Assembly: GCF_009865215.1 (NCBI RefSeq)
Contig: NZ_WWJX01001126.1
Location: 1-37,880, forward strand
From: Streptomyces sp. SID3343
GTDB taxonomy: Bacteria; Actinomycetota; Actinomycetes; Streptomycetales; Streptomycetaceae
Length of the DNA stretch: 37,880 bases
Direction: 5' to 3'
In this document: positions 8,596 to 17,486 of the stretch, piece after piece
How the letters are laid out: each line of letters begins with the position of its first letter
Numbering within the stretch: the stretch's first letter is position 1
Notes under the pieces: model-generated
Told to the model about the DNA's origin: nothing
The model's database searches: none
Seen by the model: only the letters and a program-made list of their open reading frames with translations
Translations under genes and position numbers: made by a program

Positions 8596-9027
8596 TCAGG
8601 GGCGGTGCATCGTGGGCGCGCCCACGGTCAGCCGGTAGTTGGTGACGTGCTCGTGCCGTCCGTTCGCGTCCACGCCGATGGCCTGCGGCGGCGCCTGCCC
8701 GATGCAGAGCACGAGCCAGGTGCCGTCCGGGAGCGCGATGCGGGTGAGGCCGTGCAGGGCCGAGTAAATGCGGTACGAGCGGCGGCGCGAGACGCGCGGG
8801 TCGGCCGTACCGCGCACACGGACCTGCAACGAGGGTTCGTCGATCGGGACGCGCGAGTCCGGTTCGGCGCCGCCGTACAGCGTGAGCGCGACCGCCTCGC
8901 CCGGGGACGGCGGCAGGAACTCGGCGAACGTGTCGCCGCTCGCGCCGTCTGTGTCGTAGTCGAGCAGGTCGAGGCCGGCCAGGTAGCGGGCGATGCCGTC
9001 GATCAGGTCGAGGTCGTCGTCAGCCAC
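8596..9027 (-). CDS. Tail terminator / minor capsid protein
   Basis: A 143-residue protein with GTG start overlapping the previous stop by eight bases. The pattern DLIDGIARYLAGLDLLDYD, then PDSRVPIDEPSLQVRVRG and a C-terminal HEHVTNYRLTVGAPT, is that of the small actinophage minor capsid or tail-terminator family, which caps the tail tube. Its place just before the major tail protein supports this. Confidence 0.75.
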   Translation of the reverse strand: MADDDLDLIDGIARYLAGLDLLDYDTDGASGDTFAEFLPPSPGEAVALTLYGGAEPDSRVPIDEPSLQVRVRGTADPRVSRRRSYRIYSALHGLTRIALPDGTWLVLCIGQAPPQAIGVDANGRHEHVTNYRLTVGAPTMHRP

Positions 9028-9370
9028 GGGTCGCCCGCCGCACTCGCGCGGCGACGAGCGCCATGATCTGCTCGCCCGAGGCCGAGAAAGGGAGTTCGAG
9101 GTATTTGGCGACCCGGCCGGGCAGGTGGTTGGCCGTTAGATCCTCGTGCTGCCGGACGGCGTACGGCGTGGAGTAGCTGACCGCGCCGGTCAGGGTGCCA
9201 CGGTCCACGCTCGCGACGCCAGAGCGTTCGAGGGTCGCCTCGTCGAGCGGGACCACCTTGCGGCTCTCGCTCAGCGCGTACTCCATGCCCAGGTACAAGC
9301 CGTCCGCCATCGCGCCCTTCATGTCGGCGACGGCCTGGTCGACCGACAGCCGCAGCGTTGCGCGGGTCAT
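9020..9370 (-). CDS. Tail completion / neck protein, HK97 gp10-like
   Basis: A 116-residue protein from ATG 9370 (MTRATLRLSVDQAVADMKGAM). KVVPLDEATLERSGVASVDRGTLTGAVSYSTPYAVRQHE closely fits the minor capsid / gp10-like family signature (two-step P.deG.L..S, then Y..yYA..qHe). It acts at the head-tail joint. The ATG overlaps the previous stop (ATGA). The longer upstream reading frame to 9667 is a shadow. Confidence 0.8.
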   Translation of the reverse strand: MTRATLRLSVDQAVADMKGAMADGLYLGMEYALSESRKVVPLDEATLERSGVASVDRGTLTGAVSYSTPYAVRQHEDLTANHLPGRVAKYLELPFSASGEQIMALVAARVRRATRG

Positions 9371-9684
9371 TCGAGACTCACCTCTTGGTGGTCGGGTGTG
9401 GGCAGGCCGCCGCCGTTGCGGTCCGCCGTGCTGATGGCCACGGTTCGGCGCCCGGACGGCAGGGTGACCCTCGATCCGGGCGGGCAGGCGACGCCGCGGC
9501 GGACGTAGACCGTGGTCGAGGAGGTGACCTCGGCGCCGGTCGGCGACCGCACGATGCGCGTCGTGTCGTCGACCATCGCCCGCACGGTGAGCTCGGCGCC
9601 GTACAGGGGCCCGTACGCGCTGTCCCCTATATAGGGCTCGATCCGCACGCGGTGCCGCAGCAGCCACCCCGGTACGGCGCCCAT
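9367..9684 (-). CDS. Head-tail stopper / head closure protein
   Basis: A 105-residue beta-rich protein starting at ATG 9684, which shares a base with the preceding stop (TGATG). VPGWLLRHRVRIEPYIGDSAYGPLYGAELTVRAMVDD and the short basic SGRRTVAIS are typical of small neck proteins that seal the portal after packaging. An earlier in-frame start at 9750 would add 22 Ala/Arg residues that are a shadow of the upstream gene. Function rests on size and order: connector, stopper, completion, terminator. Confidence 0.7.
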   Translation of the reverse strand: MGAVPGWLLRHRVRIEPYIGDSAYGPLYGAELTVRAMVDDTTRIVRSPTGAEVTSSTTVYVRRGVACPPGSRVTLPSGRRTVAISTADRNGGGLPTPDHQEVSLE

Positions 9685-10091
9685 CAGCAGTTCCTCACGA
9701 CGCCGAGCCGCAACCGGCAGGCGAGCCGCGGCGACCGCAGCAGCGTCCACACGCGCGGCGGAATATCCTCGCCCGACGTGGCCTGCCCGGCCGCCGCGCG
9801 CGTGAGCGACACCGACCCGATCGACACCGACCCCACCGTCGCCGACGTCCCCAGGTCGTCACCCTGCTCCTCCCACCACCGCACGAGCGCGCACGTGGCG
9901 GCAGCGAACGCGGCGGTCACGGCGGGGTCGGTGGGATCGCCGGACGCGTCGACGTCGTACACGGCGGTCAGCAGCACCGCCGCGTCGAGGACGCCGGACG
10001 CGTCGGCGAGCAGCCGCGCGGCGTCGGCCGGCAGCGGTAGCTGCTCGCTCGGCCACGCCGCCGCCAGGTCCACCACGGTCGCGTACGCCAC
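9684..10091 (-). CDS. Head-tail connector (adaptor) protein
   Basis: A 135-residue Ala-rich, helical protein (VAYATVVDLAAAWPSEQLPLPADAARLLADASGVLDAAV). The opening matches actinophage head-tail connector proteins, which begin with a short helix pair attaching to the portal. GTG 10091 follows the preceding stop (10095) by three bases. It is the first of the four neck proteins. Confidence 0.72.
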   Translation of the reverse strand: MAYATVVDLAAAWPSEQLPLPADAARLLADASGVLDAAVLLTAVYDVDASGDPTDPAVTAAFAAATCALVRWWEEQGDDLGTSATVGSVSIGSVSLTRAAAGQATSGEDIPPRVWTLLRSPRLACRLRLGVVRNC

Positions 10092-10094
10092 CGC

Positions 10095-10454
10095 TCACAC
10101 CCCCGGTACATCCACGAGCAGGGCCGTCACCAGGGCGTCGGCCCCGGTGTAGTCGATGTGCACCATGCCGTCGGCCTGGCGGAACTCGCTGCCGAACGGG
10201 CCGAACAGGCGCCACCCGGCGGCGGGTACGGTGCCGGACGCGTCGGCGACCGCGCGGCCACCTCGGCCGACCGTTGCCGCCGTGACCGCCGTGACGGTCA
10301 GGGCCGTGCTGTCGCCGTTCGCCAGGTAGAGGAGCCGGCCGCGAGCCCACGCGAACGAGGAGCCGTCGACCAGGTTCGCGGCGACGTCGGCCGCCGTCGG
10401 GTCGGTGCCGTCCTCGCTCGTGATCACGGCGGCGGTGATCAGGGTGCGGGCCAT
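10095..10454 (-). CDS. Unknown head-associated protein
   Basis: A 119-residue protein (MARTLITAAVITSEDGTDPTAADVAANLVDGSS) with a beta-rich body. GGAGGTGCCAC precedes ATG 10454. The place between capsid and connector is often taken by decoration or neck proteins, but nothing in the sequence decides this; the pattern FGPFGSEFRQADGMVHIDYTG looks like a small beta-barrel. No recognised motif. Confidence 0.7.
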   Translation of the reverse strand: MARTLITAAVITSEDGTDPTAADVAANLVDGSSFAWARGRLLYLANGDSTALTVTAVTAATVGRGGRAVADASGTVPAAGWRLFGPFGSEFRQADGMVHIDYTGADALVTALLVDVPGV

Positions 10455-10789
10455 GTGGCACCTCCGTACTGCTCGGCGAGTTGGTCGCGGGTCATCGCCT
10501 CGGCCACGGCCTGGTCAACGCCACGGTGTTCGACGACGAACGCGACCCACCCGGCCTTGGCCGCCGACCGCGCGGGCGGCTCCGCGAGCAGCGGTGGATC
10601 GACCACCGGCGGCGGCGCGGTGGATGCAATCGACTCGGGCGGCCTATCTTCAAGCCGCCGCCAGGGCGACCCCGGTTCGGACAGGCGGCGTTCCATCTCC
10701 GCGGCCTCGGGACTGCCCGGAACGGGCCGCACGCTCTCGGCGAGGTATGCGCCGGAGCCACGCACGTAGGTGATCGGGTTCATGCCCAT
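10439..10789 (-). CDS. Unknown protein following the capsid gene
   Basis: A 116-residue protein whose ATG 10789 shares a base with the capsid stop; a second ATG (10783) is two codons on. The middle is a Pro-rich linker (IASTAPPPVVDPPLLAEPP) and the C-terminus WVAFVVEHRGVDQAVAEAMTRDQLAEQYGG forms a small helical domain. Small proteins of this plan follow the capsid in many actinophages; function not known. Confidence 0.65.
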   Translation of the reverse strand: MGMNPITYVRGSGAYLAESVRPVPGSPEAAEMERRLSEPGSPWRRLEDRPPESIASTAPPPVVDPPLLAEPPARSAAKAGWVAFVVEHRGVDQAVAEAMTRDQLAEQYGGATWPAP

Positions 10790-11988
10790 CACACCTTCAG
10801 CCCGTCCATGACGGCGTGCGCACGCTCGTTGCCGTACTTGAGGCCGACCTCGCCGTAGAGCTGGACCTGGTCGGACGCTCCGGTCTTGGACAGCGGCTCC
10901 TCGAACATCACGCCCTTGCCGGGGATGTTGAGGAACACCGGGGTGAGGTGCTCCAGCGACACTGCGGCCAAGGTGTCCTGCGGCATCTGCCGGTCCATCA
11001 TGACGTTGAGCGTCCCGAAGTCGGTCACCAGCGTGGTGACGTTGACGCCGCCCACGGTGCGGCTCGTCTCGGTGAACTTGCCGAATGAGTCGGCGTAGGC
11101 CCGGGAGATGGCGCGCTTTTGGCCGCTGTTGCAGAGCAGCGTTGCGGTGGACTGCTCGCTGATGCCGCCCGAATCGTAGGCGAGCTGAAGCAGGTCGCTC
11201 ACGTGGTCCGGTGTCAGCGTCGTCCCCCACGGCTTGACGTACGACAGGCCGGTCGCGGTGCCCAGGACGAGGGCGGCGCCCGCGGCTGCGGTGGAGACCT
11301 TGAAGGTGTCGGTGGAGATCTGGTCGACGTAGTAGGTGCGGCCGGCCACGATGTTGGTCGCCGCCCCGGTCGCGCGGAACACGACCTTGTCGCCGTCGAC
11401 CAGGCCGTGCGCGGTCGAGGTGATCGTGTCGGTGGCGCTGGTTGCGCCGGTGACGGTGGTGCTCTTGGCGATGCGGTTGGTGGTGATCGCCTGGAGCAGG
11501 CCGCGCGTCTGCCGCGCCGTCGAGTTCGACGTGGGCTTGATGTAGGAGCCGTTGATGAAGCTGAAGTTGATGTCCAGGGCCATGGACTTCAACGCCTGCT
11601 TGACTTGCCAGTCGAGCTCGTTCGTCACCGGGTTGGTGCCGCCGGAGTGGTTGAACGGCGCGGCCTGCGGCGAGGCGACCTGGCCGGTCGCGGCCTGCTT
11701 GGTGTACGACACCGACACCTGTTCCTGGTGGATCTCCAGGACGTTGGTGACGTTGTCGCGGGCGCGGCCCTCGGCGGTCGGCGCGGTCGCGCCCTCGACG
11801 CGGGTGCGCTGCGCGGGGTTGCGCAGCTCGTACGTCTCCCACTCGAACTCGACGGCGGTCGTCATGCCGCCGCCGGTGAGACCGCCGATCGCGGACAACA
11901 GCGGGGTGTCCTCCGGCGTGAGGCCGAACAGCTCGCCGGTGTAGTTGGGAAGGTTGAACGTAGTACCCATTCCGGTGATGCCGGCCAT
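10789..11988 (-). CDS. Major capsid protein, SU10-like (DUF5309) with inserted domain
   Basis: A 399-residue protein. N-terminal NYTGELFGLTPEDTPLLSAIGGL and the following EFEWETYELR...VEGAT, with the C-terminal YGEVGLKYGNERAHAVMDGLKV, are features of the SU10-type HK97-fold capsid family. In the middle (about residues 190-240) lies a stretch with TAHGLVDGDKVVF, GRTYYVDQISTDTFKVS, a beta-rich module known as an insertion in various phage structural proteins. GAGGAGCGACC precedes ATG 11988. It follows the scaffold gene as expected. Confidence 0.87.
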   Translation of the reverse strand: MAGITGMGTTFNLPNYTGELFGLTPEDTPLLSAIGGLTGGGMTTAVEFEWETYELRNPAQRTRVEGATAPTAEGRARDNVTNVLEIHQEQVSVSYTKQAATGQVASPQAAPFNHSGGTNPVTNELDWQVKQALKSMALDINFSFINGSYIKPTSNSTARQTRGLLQAITTNRIAKSTTVTGATSATDTITSTAHGLVDGDKVVFRATGAATNIVAGRTYYVDQISTDTFKVSTAAAGAALVLGTATGLSYVKPWGTTLTPDHVSDLLQLAYDSGGISEQSTATLLCNSGQKRAISRAYADSFGKFTETSRTVGGVNVTTLVTDFGTLNVMMDRQMPQDTLAAVSLEHLTPVFLNIPGKGVMFEEPLSKTGASDQVQLYGEVGLKYGNERAHAVMDGLKV

Positions 11989-12007
11989 GGTCGCTCCTCA
12001 GTGATGA

Positions 12008-12604
12008 TCAGTTGGCTTGGGCGGCACGCTGCCGCTTGAGTCGGATCGCCAGGTCGAAGTTGCGGTCGGCCTCGGCCTTGGCGATTTGGGCGTCGAGGCC
12101 GACGGGGTTGTCGCCGGACCCACCGGACAGGTCGGCGCCGGAGCGGCCCGCGCGCGGCGGGGCGAGCTTGGCGAGCTTGCCGACAGCGGCCTTGATGGCC
12201 TTGGTGTCGACCTCGCCGTCGTCGCCGACGAACTGCCGCGTGTCGATCAGGTCGGCGGCCTCGCCTAGGTCGAGCCCGGCGGCGGCGACCGTGGCACGGA
12301 ACTCGGCGGCGGCGAGCTTGGCGCCGTACCGGGCCGCGGCTGCCTGCTCGCCCCGGGCCTCGGCGTCGGTGACCGCCTTTTCCTGCTCGGTCATCGACGC
12401 CTTGCGGACCTTGTCGAGTTCCTCGGCCGCCTTGGCGTTCTCCTTGGCCTGCTTCTCCCACTCCTTGGCCTGGGCCTTCCAGTCGACCTCGGGCGCGGCA
12501 GGTGTCGCAGGAGTGGCTGCCGGGGTGGGCCCGGGCGTGGGGGCGCCTTCGGCCTGTGCGGGCCCGGGCGCGGCGGGCAGTACCGGCGGCGTGGGTGTGC
12601 TCAT
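12008..12604 (-). CDS. Capsid scaffolding protein
   Basis: A 198-residue protein. A Pro/Ala-rich leader (about 1-45) is followed by a highly charged coiled coil (WKAQAKEWEKQAKENAKAAEELDKVRKA) and a C-terminal basic helix (AEADRNFDLAIRLKRQRAAQAN) that in this family binds the capsid protein. AGGAGA five bases before ATG 12604 decides the start; the frame is open far upstream but only as a shadow of the minor capsid gene. Confidence 0.85.
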   Translation of the reverse strand: MSTPTPPVLPAAPGPAQAEGAPTPGPTPAATPATPAAPEVDWKAQAKEWEKQAKENAKAAEELDKVRKASMTEQEKAVTDAEARGEQAAAARYGAKLAAAEFRATVAAAGLDLGEAADLIDTRQFVGDDGEVDTKAIKAAVGKLAKLAPPRAGRSGADLSGGSGDNPVGLDAQIAKAEADRNFDLAIRLKRQRAAQAN

Positions 12605-12618
12605 GGGCATCTCCTGTG

Positions 12619-14031
12619 CTAGTCGTACTTCATGCGACGGCGGCGCATTTCCTCCGTCACCTGCGTGGCCCGAATGGTCTTCTCGGCCATCCCGACTGGG
12701 GTGGTGCCGTGCGTGGCGCGTAGGTAGGCGAGCTCGGCGCGGAGCTGCTCGTCCGGCATCCGCTTCAGGTTGCGGCGGCTCTCCGGCTTGTAGGGCACGT
12801 CGTCGTACTTCTTGGCGTCGGCCGCCTTCTTCGCTGCGGCCTTCTTCTCGGCGGCCGTCGGCGGCGTGGGCGGTGTGGGTGTCCGCAGTGCAGGCGGGCC
12901 ACCCTGGCCGCCGTGACCGGCCATCGGGCGTTCCCTCTCGGGTTTGCGCCGCAGGTCCTTGTTCTTGGTGAGTTCGCGCAGCTTGGCCTGGGTGGCACGG
13001 ACCTTCGCGCGCGCGGCCTTGGCGGTGGCCTCGTCGAGCGCCCCCGCCTCGCGCTTCTTCCACTTCCTCACGGTGCGTTCGAGGGCGCGCTGCCGCTGCG
13101 TGTCCTCGTAGGTGGCGCCTGCGGGATGCGGCACCGGGCGCGGCGGGCGGGACACGCCGGGCAGGTACACGGAGACGCTGCACCTGCAATTGGGGTGGAG
13201 CAAACCCTTGGATCGGGCATCCGGGAGCGAGCCGGTGATGTCGACCTTGACCCAGGCGCCGTCCTCGGTGGCGTGCTCCAGCATCACCGTGACGGGCCGG
13301 GCCTTGCCGGTGCGCCACAGGATCTTGCCCGCCCACGGATCGCACCGCGCGCAGTGGAGCGGCTGCTCGCTGACCATCACAAGCTCCTGCCCGCCGGCGC
13401 CCAGGCGGTCGCTGTGGGCGTCGATCGCCGCGCGTCCGGTCGCCGACCTGAGCGCCATCTCGGCGTACTCCGCCATGCCCCAGGCGCGGCCTCGGCTGTC
13501 GACGAAGCGGGCGACGCCCTGGTCGACGAACCTGTTGAGCGCCTGCTGTGTGGCCGCGCGGCGGGTCTCGACGCCGAGCACCGGCGCGGCAGCTGATTGG
13601 GCAATGACTTGCCGGTACACGTCGGTTGCCTGCCGCAGAATCGAGCTGTGCACCGCCGTGGTGGTGTCGAGGACGGCGGCGGCTAGGCGGTCGACCACCG
13701 CTGCGGTCGGCAGGAGCTCGGCGGCTACGGCGGCCGGGCCGGTCGCGACCGCACCGAGCTCGGCGACGGCGGCGGCCTGCCCACGGTCGTATGCCGACGC
13801 GAGGGCCTGACGGACCGTGCCGTCGGCGTCGAGCGCCAACGAGTCGAGCACCTCCGACAGCGCACCGGACAGGCCGCGCAGCGCGGCGAGGCGGTCTTCC
13901 GCCCACGTGGGCAACCCCTCGTTCCTGACGAGCGCACCTCGGATGGCCTGGATCAGGCTGTACTCGGCCGCCCGGTACAGGTCGCCAAGCACAGTGGCGA
14001 GGTTCTCGGCGACCGCAGGCGAGACCGGCAC
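12619..14031 (-). CDS. Minor capsid (minor head) protein, Phage_min_cap2-like
   Basis: A 470-residue protein. The segment FVDSRGRAWGMAEYAEMALRS, then VSEQPLHCARCDPWAGKIL and HPNCRC, matches the minor capsid protein 2 / Mu gpF-like family, whose Cys/His residues (CARC, HPNCRC) probably bind zinc. The C-terminal third is Lys/Ala-rich with an extra helical domain ending MRRRRMKYD. GGGAGGT five bases before GTG 14031 favours that start; GTG 14049, overlapping the portal stop, is an alternative that adds six residues. It works with the portal in head assembly or DNA delivery. Confidence 0.82.
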   Translation of the reverse strand: MPVSPAVAENLATVLGDLYRAAEYSLIQAIRGALVRNEGLPTWAEDRLAALRGLSGALSEVLDSLALDADGTVRQALASAYDRGQAAAVAELGAVATGPAAVAAELLPTAAVVDRLAAAVLDTTTAVHSSILRQATDVYRQVIAQSAAAPVLGVETRRAATQQALNRFVDQGVARFVDSRGRAWGMAEYAEMALRSATGRAAIDAHSDRLGAGGQELVMVSEQPLHCARCDPWAGKILWRTGKARPVTVMLEHATEDGAWVKVDITGSLPDARSKGLLHPNCRCSVSVYLPGVSRPPRPVPHPAGATYEDTQRQRALERTVRKWKKREAGALDEATAKAARAKVRATQAKLRELTKNKDLRRKPERERPMAGHGGQGGPPALRTPTPPTPPTAAEKKAAAKKAADAKKYDDVPYKPESRRNLKRMPDEQLRAELAYLRATHGTTPVGMAEKTIRATQVTEEMRRRRMKYD

Positions 14032-14045
14032 GGGCCACCTCCCGG

Positions 14046-15647
14046 TCACGCGAACGTCGGGGCAGCCGGCTCGGGTTCGATCGGCTCGGCCTCGGGGTCG
14101 TCCGGCTCGGGCGGTGGGATGTCGGCGCCGACCGTCGTCGGGTCGGCGGCCATGCGGCCGGACTCGCGCAGGATTGCCGCGACCTCCTGGTCGACCTGCT
14201 CGGTGTCCCAGTCGGGATGGACCGTGCGCACGCGGATCTCGGTCGAGGCGGCCTCGGCCTGCATGAGCAGGTTCGCGGTCTCGGCCAGGGTCTTGGGATC
14301 CTCCGAGATGCTGTCCTGAAACTCGACGCGCGGGCTGTCGACGACTAGGTCGCCGCTGCGGAACCGCGTGCCTGCCTCGACGGCAAGCAGGGCCTCGACG
14401 ATCCTCGCCAACTCGGCCTTCCACAGCAGGGCCTTGCGGGCGCGAGTCGTCATCGACTGCCGTTCCCGGGCGCGAATCTCGGTCGCGGTCACCGCGGCGC
14501 CGTCCCCGGTGACGCCGAACGTCGCCGCGCTGTAGCCGGCCTGCCGTACGGCCTGCTCCACCAGCGCGGTGCACGTGTCGCGGTGTTGCTGGACGCGGAT
14601 CTCGAACTGCACGACCTCCAAGCCGCTGCCGTCCGACTGCCCGGGGAGCATGTCCAGGCCCGAGTAGATCTCGCGGTCCTCGAACGAGGCGCCCTGTCCG
14701 GGTCCGTTGGACTGGAGCATGTAGTTCGCGGCGATGACACGGCCCTTGCCGTTGCGGATGTCGCGCATCCACGACGACCAGGTCTCGTCGAGGCCATCGA
14801 GGATGCCCTCGATCCCTTGCAGGTCCGACTGTCCCCAGTAGGCGGCGGACGGGACGTGTCGCCAGGCCCTGGCGGGGCGGATGTTGGGGACGTACGCCGC
14901 GGTGAGGTGGTGCGGTGCGCCGGTGTCGATGACGCCGTCCGGGTTCTCCTTGGCGATGCTCGCCGTGGCGGGGTGCGCGGCGAGGTCGACGCGCTTGCCA
15001 AGGGTGTTGACGCTTCCGGCGTACAGGCCGTGCAGGATGTGGCCGCGCTCGTGGCGCTCCAGGTGCCGCAGCACGGCCTGGCCGTCGATCTGGACGACGG
15101 TCCAGAACGTGGCGGCCTGGAGGCGGCCGTACCGCAGTTCGGGAATTGCGGCGTCGGCGTGGACGGCGCCGATCCACGCGTGGTCGGCGTCGACCTGGTC
15201 GTCCCACACCACGCGTAGGTAGGCGCCGCCGAGCGCCGACGCCACCTCGCCAGCCTCAAGCAGGGTGGCGTGTAGGCCGCCCTCGATCAGTTCGTCGATG
15301 CGGGCCTGAGTGGCGGCGTCCTCGCCGGGCGCGGTGATCGAGGGCGGCTCACTGAACAACAGGTTCGAGCTGGTGCGCGCGATGTCGCCCGCGAGGGGAA
15401 CGTGGAGCTTGGCGCGCCGTTCGCCGAGCGGTGACGGTTGTCCCCACCACCAGCGGGCGACCCGGCCGACCATGCCGCCGCGGTGCTGTGACGGCCGGTC
15501 TCGGGGTTCGCCGTGCACGCGGTTGGTGTAGCGGTCGGCGAGGCGGTCGGGGTCGCCGGAGTACCAGGCGTCCCAGTCGGCCAGGGCGGTCTGCACAACC
15601 GGATCGGTCGGAGGCCAGGGCTGGTCGCCACCTTCAGGCAGCGGCAT
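14046..15647 (-). CDS. Portal protein, SPP1 gp6-like
   Basis: A 533-residue protein forming the dodecameric ring at the head vertex through which DNA is packed. The core (KLHVPLAGDIARTSSNLLFSEPPSI, then ALGGAYLRVVWD, and the late ATEIRARERQSMTTRARKALLW) is characteristic of the SPP1-type portal family. The acidic Pro-rich tail (EPDDPEAEPIEPEPAAP) is common in the family. AAGGAGG precedes ATG 15647, within the last codons of terminase (14-base overlap). Confidence 0.92.
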   Translation of the reverse strand: MPLPEGGDQPWPPTDPVVQTALADWDAWYSGDPDRLADRYTNRVHGEPRDRPSQHRGGMVGRVARWWWGQPSPLGERRAKLHVPLAGDIARTSSNLLFSEPPSITAPGEDAATQARIDELIEGGLHATLLEAGEVASALGGAYLRVVWDDQVDADHAWIGAVHADAAIPELRYGRLQAATFWTVVQIDGQAVLRHLERHERGHILHGLYAGSVNTLGKRVDLAAHPATASIAKENPDGVIDTGAPHHLTAAYVPNIRPARAWRHVPSAAYWGQSDLQGIEGILDGLDETWSSWMRDIRNGKGRVIAANYMLQSNGPGQGASFEDREIYSGLDMLPGQSDGSGLEVVQFEIRVQQHRDTCTALVEQAVRQAGYSAATFGVTGDGAAVTATEIRARERQSMTTRARKALLWKAELARIVEALLAVEAGTRFRSGDLVVDSPRVEFQDSISEDPKTLAETANLLMQAEAASTEIRVRTVHPDWDTEQVDQEVAAILRESGRMAADPTTVGADIPPPEPDDPEAEPIEPEPAAPTFA

Positions 15648-16908
15648 TGAACACCTCCTTGGGAACGTATGGGCGCCACAGCACCTCGGTGGTCGCGAGC
15701 ACGTACCGACCGCCGTCCAAGCTGTGGTCGGCGACCTTGATCGGCCGGTCGTGGCCGTCGTCGGTGGCCTTGGGATCCCACGAGTAGCCGGGCGCCTCGC
15801 CGATGAACCCGCCGCACCGGTCGGAGACGACGAGGCGGCGATCACCGAGGAGCGTCGCCGTGAGGGCGATGCCGCGAGCGACGTCGTTGTCGGCGGTCGA
15901 GTTGGTCAGGCCGTCATGGTGGAGCTGGAGCCGGAACGCCGCCGCCGCAGGGTCAACGGCGACCCACTCGGGTCGCATGTGGCCGTGCGGGGTGCGCGGT
16001 TCGTCCAACCAGGAGCGCAGGCTCTCGGAGAGTTGGCCGTTGGTCAGGCGGGTCTGGGCGTGCGCGGGATCGTGGCGCCACTCGTCGACCAGCCACAGCC
16101 GGCCCTGGGCGACGCCGAGCAGGAGCGCGGCCGACGGGTTCGTCGTGCCGTGGTCGACGCCCAGGCCGATCATGCGTTCCATCGGCGGGAGCGACGCCCA
16201 CGGGACGACGTGCACCGACGGATCCCACATGTCGTAGACGGCGCCCTCGGCGGCGACCCACTCGCCGAGGATGAACCGGCGGTACCACAGGCCGGTGAAC
16301 TGCCTGCGGTACCGCTCCTTGATCGCGGTCGACAGGGACGGGTTGTCGTCGAGGTCGAACTTCCACACGCGCCAGTCGGCGAGCTCACGAATGCGGTCGA
16401 GGAAGCGGCGCCGCAACCAGTGCGCCGGCGAGTCCGGGTTGGTCGTGCAGAAGATCTGCGCGCCGTCGACCGAGCAGCGGCCGAGGAGCTGCTGAAAGAA
16501 GTCCTCGGCGATGACGGTGACTTCGTCCACGTAGGCGCCGGCGCACGTCATGCCACGGAGGATCTTCTCGGCTTTGGCGTCCGAGGCGCCCAGGACGTGC
16601 ACGGTGCGGCCGAGGATGGTCGCGGTCGCCGCGCCGTTGGTGTATGTCGTGAGTTTGGCGAGCGGGCCGAACAGGTCCGGATCCATCAACGGGCCGAACA
16701 CGTTGCGGTTGAGGCTGTCCCTGGTGCGGCCGATCACGACGAGCTGACCGCCCCGCGGCGCGGTCGAGACGTAGATCAACCAGCGCAACAGGGACGTGAC
16801 GGTCTTGCCGGAACGGATGCTGCCCTCGGCCAGGTTGACGAACGCCGTCGACTCGACGATGTAGTCGACCTGCTTGTCCGAGAGGGGTTCGGGCATCTCA
16901 TCGATCAT
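15634..16908 (-). CDS. terL: Terminase large subunit
   Basis: A 424-residue packaging motor, PBSX/SPP1 type. The ATPase part has a Walker A GSIRSGKT (residues 29-36), a Walker B GAYVDE (124-129) and the coupling segment CTTNPDSP near 156. The nuclease part begins IGLGVDHGTTNPSA near residue 255, with a later acidic VDPAAAA. ATG 16908 overlaps the small subunit stop; GTG 16911 one codon earlier is possible. Confidence 0.94.
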   Translation of the reverse strand: MIDEMPEPLSDKQVDYIVESTAFVNLAEGSIRSGKTVTSLLRWLIYVSTAPRGGQLVVIGRTRDSLNRNVFGPLMDPDLFGPLAKLTTYTNGAATATILGRTVHVLGASDAKAEKILRGMTCAGAYVDEVTVIAEDFFQQLLGRCSVDGAQIFCTTNPDSPAHWLRRRFLDRIRELADWRVWKFDLDDNPSLSTAIKERYRRQFTGLWYRRFILGEWVAAEGAVYDMWDPSVHVVPWASLPPMERMIGLGVDHGTTNPSAALLLGVAQGRLWLVDEWRHDPAHAQTRLTNGQLSESLRSWLDEPRTPHGHMRPEWVAVDPAAAAFRLQLHHDGLTNSTADNDVARGIALTATLLGDRRLVVSDRCGGFIGEAPGYSWDPKATDDGHDRPIKVADHSLDGGRYVLATTEVLWRPYVPKEVFNAAA

Positions 16909-17422
16909 CACCGTCCCCCTCGCCGCGGCCGTGGCGCTCGCGGTGCCGGCGGATAAGGCCAGCCATGATGTCGGCGAGCATCGACCGTGCATCTTCGGCG
17001 CCGTCGCCCTGGTCGTGGACGTCGAGCTTGAGGTGTTTGTCGAGGGCGATGCCGAGGGCGGTGTACGCCTCGCGGGTCTCGCGCAGTGGTGGGAGCGTGA
17101 GCGTCACCAGCTCGGGCCCGTCGGGGCCGCGCTCGTAGTAGGAGTACGGCTCCCAGGCCCGCCGACGCAGGCGCTCTGCGTCCGTGAGGAGCGCCGACTT
17201 CAGCTCGGCTCGTTGGGCGGCGAGGTCGACCACCCGCGCGCGCGTCGCCGTTTTGGTCTTCGACCGGTCGAACGCGTCCGCGCGGCCCGCTTCTCGTGCA
17301 ATGACCGTGACGGTCGAGGAGCTGACGCCGTGCGCGCGGGCGATGGCGTTCCGGCTGAGCTTCCCGGCCCGAATGTCGACCAGGATCGCGGCGCGCACGG
17401 TGTCGTCGAGGCGGGGAGGCAC
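16898..17422 (-). CDS. terS: Terminase small subunit
   Basis: A 174-residue protein. The N-terminal 45 residues form a helix-turn-helix (VDIRAGKLSRNAIARAHGVSSSTVTVIAREAG) as in DNA-recognising small terminases; the centre is helical for oligomerisation and the C-terminus (DIMAGLIRRHRERHGRG) is basic. GAGGAGGTGACC leads to GTG 17422; ATG 17440 lies in frame but upstream of the ribosome site. It recognises the packaging site, which may lie close by. Confidence 0.82.
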   Translation of the reverse strand: MPPRLDDTVRAAILVDIRAGKLSRNAIARAHGVSSSTVTVIAREAGRADAFDRSKTKTATRARVVDLAAQRAELKSALLTDAERLRRRAWEPYSYYERGPDGPELVTLTLPPLRETREAYTALGIALDKHLKLDVHDQGDGAEDARSMLADIMAGLIRRHRERHGRGEGDGDDR

Positions 17423-17444
17423 ATGGTCACCTCCTCGCATGGGT

Positions 17445-17471
17445 GAGGCCCTGCGGGGAGCGCAGGGCCTC
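17445..17471 (-). terminator. Stem-loop upstream of terminase
   Basis: GAGGCCCTGC at 17445-17454 pairs perfectly with GCAGGGCCTC at 17462-17471 around a 7-base loop. It lies between the lipoprotein stop and the terminase small subunit ribosome site. No T-run follows. Confidence 0.55.
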
Positions 17472-17486
17472 GGTGTCGCGTCGGCG

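Noticed and set aside
12619..15207. 862-residue open frame on the minus strand
   Set aside because: Only the part after 14031 looks like protein; the rest is an Arg/Pro-rich shadow of the portal gene.
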